Assembly (NCBI RefSeq): GCF_010669125.1
Contig: NZ_CP048630.1
Location: forward strand, 2,430,001 to 2,494,000
Source of the DNA: Ancylobacter pratisalsi
GTDB taxonomy: Bacteria; Pseudomonadota; Alphaproteobacteria; Rhizobiales; Xanthobacteraceae
Reading direction: 5' to 3'
DNA length: 64,000 nt
This document shows positions 48,680-56,995 of the stretch, piece by piece; within the stretch, counting starts at the first letter, position 1; every line of letters begins with the position of its first letter. The position numbers were made by a program, and so were the translations under genes. The notes beneath the pieces are model-generated. The model had not been told where the DNA came from and made no database searches. It saw only the letters and a list, made by a program, of their open reading frames with translations.

Positions 48680-49711
48680 TCAGCCGGGTTCCGACAGCGT
48701 CCTGAGCTCGGCGAGAAGCGCGGCGGAGACGAGGGCGCCCTCGCGGCTGCGCGCGCGGGCGGCGTAGCGCCGCTCCGAGGGCAGGCGAACGCCCGGCTGT
48801 TGCCGCGCGGCGGCGAACACCGCGTCGGCCTCGGCCAGGCGCTGATCGAGGGTGGCAGGGCCGAACACGGCGGGGTCGATGGCGATGAAGAGTTCGCCGC
48901 CGAGCGGGGGGCCTGAATCACCGTTCTCCACCGCGGCGGCCTGCCGGCTGGTGAGATCGCCGATGAGCGGGCCGGCAATCAGCTCCACCATCATCGACAG
49001 CGCCGAGCCCTTGTGGCCCCCGAACGGCAGCAAGGCGCCGGCGAGCGCCTGCGCGGGATCGGTGGTGGGTGCGCCGTCGGGACCCACGGCCCAGCCCTGC
49101 GGAATGGGTTCGCCGGCGCGGCGCTTGAGTTCGATTTCGCCGCGCGCGGCGGCGCTGGTGGCGAAGTCGAAGATGAAGGGGGCCTGCTTCGGGCCGGGCC
49201 AGCCGAAGGCGATGGGGTTCGTGCCCAGCAGGGGCCGGGTGCCGCCGGCCGGGGCGACGCAGGACTGGCCGATGGTGAAGCACCAGGCGGCCAGTCCTGC
49301 GTCCACCGCCGGCTCGATATCCGCCCAGAGCGCCGAAAAATGATAGCAGTCATGGATCGCCAGCGCCGCGATGCCATAGGTCTTCGCCGCCTCGACCAGC
49401 GCGGGAACGCCGATCTCGATGGCAAGCGGGGCAAAGGTGCGGCGGGCATCGACGCGCAGGATCACCGGCGTGGTCCGGCTGAGCACCGGCAGCACGTCGC
49501 GCGCCGCCTTGCCGCTGCGCACCGAGGCGACATAGCCGAGGAGCCGGTAGAGGCCGTGGGAATGGCACTCGTCGGCCTGGGCGCGGGTGATGGAGCGGGC
49601 GATCGCCAGCGCATGCGGCTCGGCGAGGCCGACGCCGAGCAGGGTGTCGCGGCACAGCGCATGCACCTCGTCGAGGCTGATCCGTACGGTGTCGGCCGGC
49701 GTCGGGCTCAT
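48680..49711 (-). CDS. Ldh2-family reductase, probable delta1-pyrroline-2-carboxylate reductase
   Basis: A 343-residue NAD(P)H-dependent enzyme of the malate/L-lactate dehydrogenase type 2 family (no Rossmann fold). Family marks: SHGLYRLLGYV at about 51-61 with the catalytic-site histidine, IHDCYHFSALW, GTNPIAFGWPG and LLPFGGHKGSALSMMVELIAG. In hydroxyproline gene clusters this family reduces delta1-pyrroline-2-carboxylate, formed by 3-hydroxyproline dehydratases, to L-proline. Two candidate dehydratases are encoded 5-7 kb away. Its start overlaps the downstream-facing regulator stop by 4 bases (both minus). Other substrates (ureidoglycolate, sulfolactate) are possible for the family. Confidence 0.82.
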   Translation of the reverse strand: MSPTPADTVRISLDEVHALCRDTLLGVGLAEPHALAIARSITRAQADECHSHGLYRLLGYVASVRSGKAARDVLPVLSRTTPVILRVDARRTFAPLAIEIGVPALVEAAKTYGIAALAIHDCYHFSALWADIEPAVDAGLAAWCFTIGQSCVAPAGGTRPLLGTNPIAFGWPGPKQAPFIFDFATSAAARGEIELKRRAGEPIPQGWAVGPDGAPTTDPAQALAGALLPFGGHKGSALSMMVELIAGPLIGDLTSRQAAAVENGDSGPPLGGELFIAIDPAVFGPATLDQRLAEADAVFAAARQQPGVRLPSERRYAARARSREGALVSAALLAELRTLSEPG

Positions 49712-50397
49712 GGCGTCTCCTCGCGCGAACCGCGCTCGATGGCGCGCAGCAGATCCTCATGCACCGAGGCGATGTGCTGGCGCAGGAAGGCGCAGGCCTT
49801 CTCGATCGCGCCGCTGCGGCACAGGTCGATCAGCTCGGTGTGCTCGCTCATCGCGCGCTGCATCCCGTCCATGCCCGAGCCGGTGGCGTCGCTGAGCTGC
49901 ACGCGGGTGTAGCGGTCGCTCGACTGCAGCAGGGAATGGACGATGGACAGTGTGCGCGGCTGCCCGGCGTGACCATACAGCGCCATGTGGAAATCGGCGT
50001 TGAGCTGACCCCAGCGGCTGAGATCCTGGGTGGCGGTCGCGGCCACCATCTGGGTGTGGAAGGTGCCGAACTGGGTGAAGTCGTCCCGGCCCAGATTGGG
50101 GATCGACCGGGCGAGCAGGCGCGGCTCCAGAAGGCAGCGCAGCTCGAACACGTCGTTGATCTCGTCCGCCGAGAGCTCGGAGACGATGGCCCCCTTCTGC
50201 GGGACGAAGCGCACCAGCCCTTCCGCGTCGAGCTGGAACAGCGCTTCGCGGATGGGAATGCGGCTGACCTTGAAGGTCGCCGCCAGCGCATCCTGCCGCA
50301 GCTGCGTGCCCGCCGGGTAGGTGCCGTCGAGGATCGCCTTGCGCAGCTGGTCGAGAATGGCGGCGGAAAGCGTCCGGTGCTGGAGGATCGGAGTCAT
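49708..50397 (-). CDS. GntR-family (FCD) transcriptional regulator
   Basis: A 229-residue regulator with an N-terminal winged helix (residues 5-75: GTYPAGTQLRQDALAATFKV, VSRIPIREALFQLDAEGLV) and an FCD domain (DVFELRCLLEPRLLARSI, then NADFHMALYGHAGQPRT and EHTELIDLCRSG). Together with the downstream reductase it forms a minus-strand pair coupled by an ATGA overlap, divergent from the TRAP transporter genes 95 bases away. Control of hydroxyproline uptake and use, with a hydroxyproline-derived effector, is inferred from position. Confidence 0.88.
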   Translation of the reverse strand: MTPILQHRTLSAAILDQLRKAILDGTYPAGTQLRQDALAATFKVSRIPIREALFQLDAEGLVRFVPQKGAIVSELSADEINDVFELRCLLEPRLLARSIPNLGRDDFTQFGTFHTQMVAATATQDLSRWGQLNADFHMALYGHAGQPRTLSIVHSLLQSSDRYTRVQLSDATGSGMDGMQRAMSEHTELIDLCRSGAIEKACAFLRQHIASVHEDLLRAIERGSREETP

Positions 50398-50444
50398 TTT
50401 GCTGCGTTTCTAGGCCTGTTTGTTCCTCAGGCATATTGACGGAC

Positions 50445-50460
50445 AGAATTTATAAAATCT
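50445..50460. promoter_or_regulatory. AT-rich imperfect palindrome, candidate operator
   Basis: AGAATTTATAAAATCT, symmetric at 14 of 16 positions, lies in the 94-bp divergent gap between the GntR gene (50397) and the TRAP small permease (50492). It could bind the GntR regulator or include the -10 element of one promoter. Confidence 0.4.
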
Positions 50461-50491
50461 ACGATCCTTGGACAGGCACAAGGAAAGCGTG

Positions 50492-51115
50492 ATGATGTCA
50501 CGGGTTGACGGTCCGCCCGCCGATGGCGGTCCCTTTCGAGCGGTCACGGCCATGTCGGAGGCGCTCCTGTGCGTCGAGCGCTACGCCATCAGCCTCCTGA
50601 TGGTGCTGCTCACCGGTCTCATCCTGCTCAATGTCGCCACCCGCTACACCGGCGCGCCGCTCTACTGGGTCGACGAGTCGGCGATCTTCACCACGGTCTG
50701 GCTCACTTTCTTCGGCGCCTCGGCGATGTCGCGGCTGCGGCTCGATTTTTCCATGACCCTGCTGACCGAGCATCTCTCGCCCGCGATGGAGCAGGCGCTG
50801 CGCGTGCTGGCGACGCTGTGCGTGCTTGGCTTCGGCCTCGCGCTCGCGGCGATGTGCTGGCTGTGGATGGACCCCATCGGCATCGCGGGAGCGGGCTTCG
50901 ACGCCAAGGAGTATGGCGCGGCGACCTTCAACTTCCTCTACACGGAGCGCACCCAGACGCTGAACTGGCCGAGCTGGCTGGTCTATCTGGTGCAGCCCTT
51001 GTTCGCCCTCACGCTCATGGTTCACAGCCTCGCCAACCTTCTTGAGGATCTGGGCCTGGCGGAGCGACCCGACCGCAGCCGCTTCGGGCTCGGCCGCGCC
51101 GACGAGGTCGCCTGA
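50492..51115 (+). CDS. TRAP transporter small permease (DctQ-like)
   Basis: A 207-residue membrane protein with four predicted helices, as in DctQ: ISLLMVLLTGLILLNVATRY, TTVWLTFFGASAMSRLRLDF, LRVLATLCVLGFGLALAAMC and WLVYLVQPLFALTLMVHSLA. AAGGAAAGC precedes the ATG pair at 50492/50495; a TTG start further upstream is not needed. The stop overlaps the next start by one base. With the large permease and binding protein encoded downstream it imports a carboxylate-bearing solute using the sodium gradient; hydroxyproline or a related imino acid is suggested by the neighbours. Confidence 0.9.
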   Translation: MMSRVDGPPADGGPFRAVTAMSEALLCVERYAISLLMVLLTGLILLNVATRYTGAPLYWVDESAIFTTVWLTFFGASAMSRLRLDFSMTLLTEHLSPAMEQALRVLATLCVLGFGLALAAMCWLWMDPIGIAGAGFDAKEYGAATFNFLYTERTQTLNWPSWLVYLVQPLFALTLMVHSLANLLEDLGLAERPDRSRFGLGRADEVA

Positions 51116-52380
51116 TGGTCACGAGCGCCGCGTTCCTCATCACCCTGCTGATCGGCGTCCCGATCGGCATCGCGATCTGTCTGACCGGCGTGGTGTTCAT
51201 CGCCGCTTCCGGCAATCCGGTGCTCTACCAGAGCTTCCCGCTGCAGATGTTCGGCAGCGTCGACAATTACGGGCTGATCGCCATCCCGCTGTTCGTTCTG
51301 ATCGGCGAGATCATGAACGGGGGCGGCATCACCCGGCAGATCGTCAACATGACGATGGCCTTCGTCGGCTCGCTGCGCGGCGGGCTTGCCTATGTGAACC
51401 TGCTGGCGAACATGTTCGTCTCCTCGATCCTGGGCTCGGCGACGGCGCAGGTGGCGATCATGGCGCAGATCATGGTGCCGGAGATGGAGGCGAAGGGCTA
51501 CGACAAGACCTTCGCCGCGGGGCTCACCGCCTATGCCGGCCTGCTCGGCCCGATCATTCCGCCCTCGATCATGTTCGTCATGTATTCGGTGCTGGCGCAG
51601 GTGCCGGTGAGCGACATGCTGATCGCCGGCCTCCTTCCCGGCGTCGTCCTCACCGCGATGTTCTGCGTCGTGATCGCGCTCATGGGGATTTTCTACAATT
51701 ACCCGCGCGGCGAGGCGACCTCGATGCGCGAGCGCGTCTCGACCGTGCTGACCTGCGCGCCGACGCTGCTCATTCCCATCGTCATCGTCGGCTCGATCCT
51801 CACCGGTCTCGCCAATCCGACCGAATCCGCCGCGATCGGAGCGCTGGCCTCCATCCTCGTCGGCCGGTTCTGGACCCGCGAGCTGAAACTCTCCCAGCTG
51901 CCCAACATGTTCCTGCGCGCGGGTGTCTATTCCGGCATCGTGCTGTTTCTGGTGGCGGCCGCGGGCGTGCTTTCCTGGGTGCTGGTGTTCGCCAAGATCC
52001 CGCAGGAAGTCGCGCTGTGGATCCAGTCCGTCGCCAGCGGACCGATCTCGTTCATGCTGCTGGTCAACGTGATCCTTCTGGTCATCGGGACGGTGATCGA
52101 CGGCGCGCCGGGCCTGATCATGACGGTGCCGATCCTGCTGCCGGTGGCGACGGACATCTACCATATCGACCCGGTGCAGTTCGGCGTGGTGGCCGTGGTC
52201 AACCTGGTGCTGGGCTTCCTGTCGCCCCCGGTCGGGCTCTGCTTCTTCGTCGCGGCGGCGGTGACCGGCGCGAAGCCCGGCAAGATGTTCATCGTCACGC
52301 TGCCGTTCTTCTTCGCGGCCTGCGCGCTGCTGATCCTGCTCTCCATCTTCCCCGTTCTTTCCACGGCGCTCGTTCGATGA
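51115..52380 (+). CDS. TRAP transporter large permease (DctM-like)
   Basis: A 421-residue membrane protein with about twelve helices. DctM marks: YGLIAIPLFVLIGEIMNGGGITRQIVNMTMAFVGSLRGGLA (split across residues 45-85), SSILGSATAQVAIMAQIMVPEME, GLLGPIIPPSIMFVMYSVLA, and NLVLGFLSPPVGLCFFVAA near the end. The start overlaps the small permease stop (TGATG). It forms the transport channel of the TRAP system. Confidence 0.95.
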   Translation: MVTSAAFLITLLIGVPIGIAICLTGVVFIAASGNPVLYQSFPLQMFGSVDNYGLIAIPLFVLIGEIMNGGGITRQIVNMTMAFVGSLRGGLAYVNLLANMFVSSILGSATAQVAIMAQIMVPEMEAKGYDKTFAAGLTAYAGLLGPIIPPSIMFVMYSVLAQVPVSDMLIAGLLPGVVLTAMFCVVIALMGIFYNYPRGEATSMRERVSTVLTCAPTLLIPIVIVGSILTGLANPTESAAIGALASILVGRFWTRELKLSQLPNMFLRAGVYSGIVLFLVAAAGVLSWVLVFAKIPQEVALWIQSVASGPISFMLLVNVILLVIGTVIDGAPGLIMTVPILLPVATDIYHIDPVQFGVVAVVNLVLGFLSPPVGLCFFVAAAVTGAKPGKMFIVTLPFFFAACALLILLSIFPVLSTALVR

Positions 52381-52438
52381 GGCGCCGGCAACAAGAAACG
52401 TTCGCAACAGAACCTTCCAAAACAAAGAGGAGAATTCG

Positions 52439-53431
52439 GTGATCACACGTCGTTCCCTGCTCATCTCCGCGGCTGCCGGCGCCGCCCTGCCACTGGCCGC
52501 CCCCGGCGTGCTGCGCGCCCAGTCGCGCGACCTGCGCCTCGGCATCATCACCCCGCCCGGACACCCCTGGAACAATGCCGCGCTGAAGGTCGGCGAGGTG
52601 CTGAAGGAGAAGACCGGCGGCAAGCTGACCATGACCGTCTTCCATGCCGGCCAGCTCGGCAATGAAGGCGCGATGATGCAGCAGCTGCAGACCGGCGCGC
52701 TCGACATGGCGTTCCTTCAGGCCGCCGAGGTCGGCAACCGGGTGCCCAACGTCGCGGCCATTCTCGCGCCGTATGTCATCCGGTCCACCGAGGCGGCCGC
52801 CAAGCTGGTGCGCCAGCCCATCGCCATGCAGATGCTCGATCCGCTGCCGAAGGAGACCGGCACGCTCGGCCTCGGCTGGGGCATCACCTCGATCCGCGTC
52901 GTGTTCTCGGCCAAGGAGATCGACAGCATTGCCGGGCTCAACGGCATGAAGCTGCGCATCAACACCACGCCGGCCTTCCGCGACTTCTACTCGCTGCTCG
53001 GCGCCGCGCCGACGCCGATCCCCACCCCGCAGGTGTTCGACGCCATGGCCAATGGCCAGGTCGACGGGCTGGAGGCCGATCTCGACTTCTCCTGGAACCA
53101 GCGCTTCGACAAGGTGTCGAAGGTGATGATGCGCATGGATGCGGTGTTCATGCCCTTCATCGCGCTGGCTTCCGGCAAGGCCTGGCAGTCGCTGTCGGCC
53201 GAGGATCGCAAGCTGATCACCGAGGCGACCAAGGAAGCCCTTGAGGTTCAGGTCGACGAGACGGTGACGAACGCCCCGACGCTGATCAAGAAGTTCGAAG
53301 GCACGAGCATCAAGGTCGTCGTGCCGCCGGCGGCGGATTCGGCGCCCATCATCGCCGAGTACGACAAGATCTGGACGCCGAAGGCGCCGATTCTGCCGGA
53401 GCTGCGCAAGATCGGCGCCACGCTGGGCTGA
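52439..53431 (+). CDS. TRAP transporter substrate-binding protein (DctP-like)
   Basis: A 330-residue exported binding protein beginning at a GTG that follows AGAGGAG by 7 bases. The N-terminus MITRRSLLISAAAGAALPLA is a signal sequence with twin arginines, suggesting Tat export, cleavage near LRA-QS. DctP family marks: GGKLTMTVFHAGQLG, MRINTTPAFRDFYSLLGAAPTP-like region (LRINTTPAFRDFYSLLGAA), and VFDAMANGQVDGLEADLDF. It binds the solute in the periplasm for the TRAP permeases. Ligand assignment (hydroxyproline isomer or betaine) is contextual only. Confidence 0.92.
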   Translation: MITRRSLLISAAAGAALPLAAPGVLRAQSRDLRLGIITPPGHPWNNAALKVGEVLKEKTGGKLTMTVFHAGQLGNEGAMMQQLQTGALDMAFLQAAEVGNRVPNVAAILAPYVIRSTEAAAKLVRQPIAMQMLDPLPKETGTLGLGWGITSIRVVFSAKEIDSIAGLNGMKLRINTTPAFRDFYSLLGAAPTPIPTPQVFDAMANGQVDGLEADLDFSWNQRFDKVSKVMMRMDAVFMPFIALASGKAWQSLSAEDRKLITEATKEALEVQVDETVTNAPTLIKKFEGTSIKVVVPPAADSAPIIAEYDKIWTPKAPILPELRKIGATLG

Positions 53432-53457
53432 TCGGGCCGACAACGCCCTGACACGCG

Positions 53458-53483
53458 AGAGGCGCCCCACGGGGCGCCTCTTT
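53458..53483. terminator. Bidirectional rho-independent terminator
   Basis: AGAGGCGCCCC (53458-53468), spacer AC, GGGGCGCCTCT (53471-53481), followed by TTC. The strong GC stem sits between the convergent dctP-like and proline-racemase-family genes and should end both transcripts. Confidence 0.85.
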
Positions 53484-53529
53484 CATATAGAGAGCCGGCT
53501 ATTTGTCTCGCGGGCGGCTTTGCCCGCGT

Positions 53530-54567
53530 TCAGTCCTGCTTCCATACCGGCCAGGTGTCGGAGAGCCGGTAGCCGGTGGGCCAGGGGTCTTCCGGGTCGA
53601 GCATGAGCTGGGCGGTGTGGGTGACGAAGGCGCGGCCCATGATCGAGGGCACGATAGCCGGGCGCCCGCCCATGCGGGTTTCCTCCTCGATCCGGCATTC
53701 GAACCGGGAATCGATGATCGAGCGGCCGACGAAGGTCTCGCCGACCTTGAGCTGGCCCTTGGCATGGAGCACCGCCATGCGGGCGGAGCAGCCGGTGCCG
53801 GTGGGCGAGCGGTCGATCTTGCCGGGACGGATGGCGACGGCGTTGGCGCCGTTCTTCACGCCGTTCTCCTCGACCACGGGCGCGGCGAACTGGCAGAAGG
53901 AAATGTGGTTCCAGTCGGCATTCTCGGGATGTTTGAAGCCGAGCTGGCGATTGGCGGCCTTGACGATCTTCATCCCGGTTTCAGCCAGATCCTTCGCCTC
54001 GTCTGGCGTGATCGAGAAGCCGAGCGCGTGCGCGTCGACGATGCAGAAGCTGTCGCCGCCATAGGCGGTATCCACGGTGAGCGTGCCGAGCCCTTCGACC
54101 TCCAGCTTCGCGTCGAGCCTGTCGGCAAAGGAGGGGTGATTGCGCACCTTGATCCGCTCGGCCTTGCCGGCGCGGCAATAGGCGGTGACCTCGATCAGCC
54201 CGCCCGGCGCCTCCAGCACCATGTGCGTTTCCGGCTCCACCATGGGGATGATGCCGGTGTCGAGCAGCACGGTCGACACGCAGATGGAATTGGAGCCGGA
54301 CATTGGCGGGGTGTCCTCGGGCTCCATGATGATGAAGCCCATCTGCGCGCGCGGGTCCTTCGCCGGTACCAGCAGGTTCACATGGCGAAAGACACCGCCG
54401 CGCGGTTCCTGCAGCACGAAATTGCGCAAGGTGTTGTCGCTGGCGATGAAGCGCGATTGTGCCCACAGCGTGTCGCCCGGCGGGGGCGCGACACCGCCGA
54501 CGATGACGTCGCCGACCTCGCCCTCGGCATGGCAGCCGACGACATGAATGACCTTGGATGAGCGCAT
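53530..54567 (-). CDS. Proline racemase-family protein, Ser/Thr type (probable trans-3-hydroxy-L-proline dehydratase)
   Basis: A 345-residue cytosolic enzyme of the proline racemase fold. At the two catalytic positions it has Ser90 ([11 protein letters not shown]) and Thr256 (DRSPTGTGC), not the Cys/Cys pair needed for racemases and epimerases; a cysteine is found at 260. In the family a threonine at the second position marks trans-3-hydroxyproline dehydratases (for example human L3HYPDH), which yield delta1-pyrroline-2-carboxylate for the Ldh2-type reductase encoded at 48.7 kb. The serine at position one is less usual, so activity is uncertain. Last gene of the minus-strand hydroxyproline array, ending at a strong terminator. 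Confidence 0.8.
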   Translation of the reverse strand: MRSSKVIHVVGCHAEGEVGDVIVGGVAPPPGDTLWAQSRFIASDNTLRNFVLQEPRGGVFRHVNLLVPAKDPRAQMGFIIMEPEDTPPMSGSNSICVSTVLLDTGIIPMVEPETHMVLEAPGGLIEVTAYCRAGKAERIKVRNHPSFADRLDAKLEVEGLGTLTVDTAYGGDSFCIVDAHALGFSITPDEAKDLAETGMKIVKAANRQLGFKHPENADWNHISFCQFAAPVVEENGVKNGANAVAIRPGKIDRSPTGTGCSARMAVLHAKGQLKVGETFVGRSIIDSRFECRIEEETRMGGRPAIVPSIMGRAFVTHTAQLMLDPEDPWPTGYRLSDTWPVWKQD

Positions 54568-54660
54568 GGGAGGCCTCTTCGGAAGGGCTCAAGGAAGGGG
54601 TGTTTCCAGCCCCGTTAGGAAATGTCGTCGCCGACGTGGCGCGGCGGGAAGGCGCGTGCG

Positions 54661-55761
54661 TCAGATCACCACCACCGGATCACCGAGCGCCTCGAAGATC
54701 GGCGTGAGGCCCAGGCCCGGCGCGTCGGAGGCGGTCATGAAGCCGTTCACGCGGCGGGGCGCGCCGCTCGCGATGTCGACCGTGCCGTAGCTGTTGAAGT
54801 CGGTTGCGGAGAAGCAGAACTCCTCCGGCGTCGAGCGCGCGAGATGGGCGATGGTGGCGGTGACGATGTCGCCGCCCCAGGTGTCCTCGATGGTCATCGG
54901 CGTGCCGGAGGCGACGCAGATGTCGCGCATGAGACGCGCCTTGGTGAGACCGCCGACCTTGGAGATCTTCAGGTTGATGATGTCCATGGCGTCGTCCGCC
55001 AGCGCGCGCTGAAGGGTGGCGACGCCGTCGATCACCTCGTCGAGCACGAAGGGGCGATGGGTGCGTCGGCGCACCGAGACGCATTCCTCATAGGTGGGGC
55101 AGGGCTGCTCGATATAGACGTCGAGATCGGCCACGCTGGCGGTGATGCGTGCCGCTTCCGCCCGCGTCCAGCCGGTATTGGCGTCGGCGACGAGGATGTC
55201 CGAGGGGTCGAGGATGGTGCGGGTGACGCGGATGCGGTCGATGTCCTGGTCGGCGTCGCCGCCCACCTTGAGCTGGAACTTGGTGTAGCCCTCGCTCTTG
55301 TAGCCGGCAATCTTCTTCGCCATCGCCTCCGGCGCCTCCTGCGAGATGGCGCGGTAGAGCGCCACCTTGTCCTGCGCCGCGCCGCCCAGCAGCTTGTAGA
55401 CCGGCAGCCCGCACAGCTTGCCCAGAATGTCCCAGCAGGCGATGTCGATCGGCGCCTTCACATAAGGGTGGCCGCGCAGCACCGAATCCATGTGCCGGTT
55501 GAGGACATTGAGGTCGGTGGGGTCGAGGCCGATGATCTTCGGGCCGATCTCCTCCAGCCCCGCGCGCACGCCATGCGCATAGGCCGGCAGATAAGCCGAG
55601 CCGAGCGGGCAGCATTCGGCATAGCCGGTGATGCCGGCGTCGGTCTCCACCGCCACGACGGTGGAATCGAACACCTCGATGAAATTGCCGTTGGACCAGC
55701 TGTAGCGGCCTTCCCTGAGCGGCAGGCCGACCTTCCAGGCCTTGAGACCGGTGATCTTCAT
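54661..55761 (-). CDS. Enolase-superfamily enzyme, probable cis-3-hydroxy-L-proline dehydratase
   Basis: A 366-residue mandelate racemase/muconate lactonizing-type enzyme. The ATG at 55761 follows GAGGAG by 6 bases; an upstream ATG overlaps the previous gene. Catalytic residues visible: K163-region FQLKVGG (K165), metal ligands D193 (VADANTG), E219 (YIEQP) and D241/E242 (VLDEV), and K265 (NLKISKVGG). The N-terminal part [20 protein letters not shown] and [20 protein letters not shown] resembles cis-3-hydroxy-L-proline dehydratases from marine and soil alphaproteobacteria as I recall them. 4-hydroxyproline-betaine epimerase is the main alternative. Product would be delta1-pyrroline-2-carboxylate. 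Confidence 0.82.
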   Translation of the reverse strand: MKITGLKAWKVGLPLREGRYSWSNGNFIEVFDSTVVAVETDAGITGYAECCPLGSAYLPAYAHGVRAGLEEIGPKIIGLDPTDLNVLNRHMDSVLRGHPYVKAPIDIACWDILGKLCGLPVYKLLGGAAQDKVALYRAISQEAPEAMAKKIAGYKSEGYTKFQLKVGGDADQDIDRIRVTRTILDPSDILVADANTGWTRAEAARITASVADLDVYIEQPCPTYEECVSVRRRTHRPFVLDEVIDGVATLQRALADDAMDIINLKISKVGGLTKARLMRDICVASGTPMTIEDTWGGDIVTATIAHLARSTPEEFCFSATDFNSYGTVDIASGAPRRVNGFMTASDAPGLGLTPIFEALGDPVVVI

Positions 55762-55771
55762 AGGGTGCTCC

Positions 55772-56773
55772 TCAGACAACGACGAAGCCGTGGGCGAAGG
55801 GATCGCGGTCGTCGATGAAGATGGTGTTGTAGCCGGTCATGCGGGCCCAGCCGGCGATGGAGGGAATGATGGCGTCCCGGTCGCCGACGCGCGCCGTGGC
55901 CTCGACCCGTCCCTTGAACAGCGAGCCGATGATGCTCTCATGCACGAAGTCGTCGCCCACCTTGAGCTTTCCCAGCGCGGCGAGCTGCGCGATGCGCGAG
56001 GAGGTGCCGGTGCCGCAGGGCGAGCGGTCGATCGCCTTGTCGCCATAGAACACCGCGTTGCGTGCATGGGCCTCGGGGTGCTGCGGGGCCCCGGTCCAGA
56101 GGATGTGCGACAGGCCGGCAATGTCGGGCTTCTCGGGATGGACGAAGGTGTACTTCGCGTTCAGTGCCGCGCGCAGGCCCGCGCTCATGCCGATGAGCTC
56201 GCCGGCGGTGAAGTCGGCCATGTCGCGATAGTGTTCCTGCGGCTCGACGATGGCGTAGAAGTTGCCGCCATAGGAAACGTCCACGCGCACCTCGCCAAGA
56301 CCCGGACACTCGGCGGTGAGGCCCTGCGCGTAAAGGAAGGCGGGCACATTGGTGAGGCGCACTTCCTCCACATACTGGCCTTCCTGCCGGTACTGCGCCT
56401 TCACCACGCCTGCCGGCGTGTCGAGCATCAGCACGCCCGGCGTCTTCGGCGTGACCAGGCCGTGCTCGATGGCCATGGTCACCGTGCCGATGGTGCCGTG
56501 CCCGCACATGGGCAGGCAGCCCGAGGTCTCAATGAACAGGATGGCGACGTCGCAGTCCGGCCGGGTCGGGGGAAACAGGATCGAGCCGGACATCATGTCG
56601 TGGCCGCGCGGCTCGAACATGAGCCCGGTGCGGATCCAGTCGTATTCGGCAAGGAAATGCGCCCGCTTCTCCAGCATGGTCGTGCCCTGGAGATTGGGGC
56701 CGCCACCGGCGACGAGGCGGACGGGATTGCCGCAGGTGTGGCCGTCTATGCAGAAGAAGCTGTGTCGCGCCAT
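55772..56773 (-). CDS. 4-hydroxyproline 2-epimerase (proline racemase family, Cys/Cys type)
   Basis: A 333-residue cytosolic epimerase turning trans-4-hydroxy-L-proline into cis-4-hydroxy-D-proline. The catalytic pair is intact: Cys90 in [11 protein letters not shown] and Cys253 in [10 protein letters not shown]. The start at 56773, [20 protein letters not shown], matches the family N-terminus; the open frame upstream is low-complexity. Located between the cis-3-hydroxyproline dehydratase and pyrroline-4-hydroxy-2-carboxylate deaminase genes, which fits the 4-hydroxyproline pathway. The oxidase that should follow the epimerase is not encoded in this window. Confidence 0.92.
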   Translation of the reverse strand: MARHSFFCIDGHTCGNPVRLVAGGGPNLQGTTMLEKRAHFLAEYDWIRTGLMFEPRGHDMMSGSILFPPTRPDCDVAILFIETSGCLPMCGHGTIGTVTMAIEHGLVTPKTPGVLMLDTPAGVVKAQYRQEGQYVEEVRLTNVPAFLYAQGLTAECPGLGEVRVDVSYGGNFYAIVEPQEHYRDMADFTAGELIGMSAGLRAALNAKYTFVHPEKPDIAGLSHILWTGAPQHPEAHARNAVFYGDKAIDRSPCGTGTSSRIAQLAALGKLKVGDDFVHESIIGSLFKGRVEATARVGDRDAIIPSIAGWARMTGYNTIFIDDRDPFAHGFVVV

Positions 56774-56948
56774 TGGGATGCTCGGGTTGTCAGAAGCGGT
56801 TGGAATGGAGGGCGAGTGGGGCGTGCGGGCCGGCGCGCCGGAAGCGGGTGCGCCCGTGTGGGGCCCCCGGTCCACCTGGCCGGGCGGGCCCGGCCATGGT
56901 GTCTCGCGGTGCCGGAGACCGCCGGGAGAGGGACCGCGGGAGAGAGAG

Positions 56949-56970
56949 CCGGCGGGCGTGTTCCCGCCGG
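56949..56970 (-). repeat. 8-bp stem-loop between deaminase and epimerase genes
   Basis: CCGGCGGG (56949-56956), loop CGTGTT, CCCGCCGG (56963-56970). It lies in the 222-base gap that is otherwise featureless and GC-rich. No T-run follows; an mRNA-processing or partial-termination site is possible. Confidence 0.45.
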
Positions 56971-56995
56971 GGAGGCCCGCCGGTTGGTCCCGGCC

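Noticed and set aside
51022..52707. Minus-strand open frame of 561 codons
   Set aside because: Antisense to the TRAP large permease; product is rich in His, Asp, Arg and Gln and has no recognisable domain.
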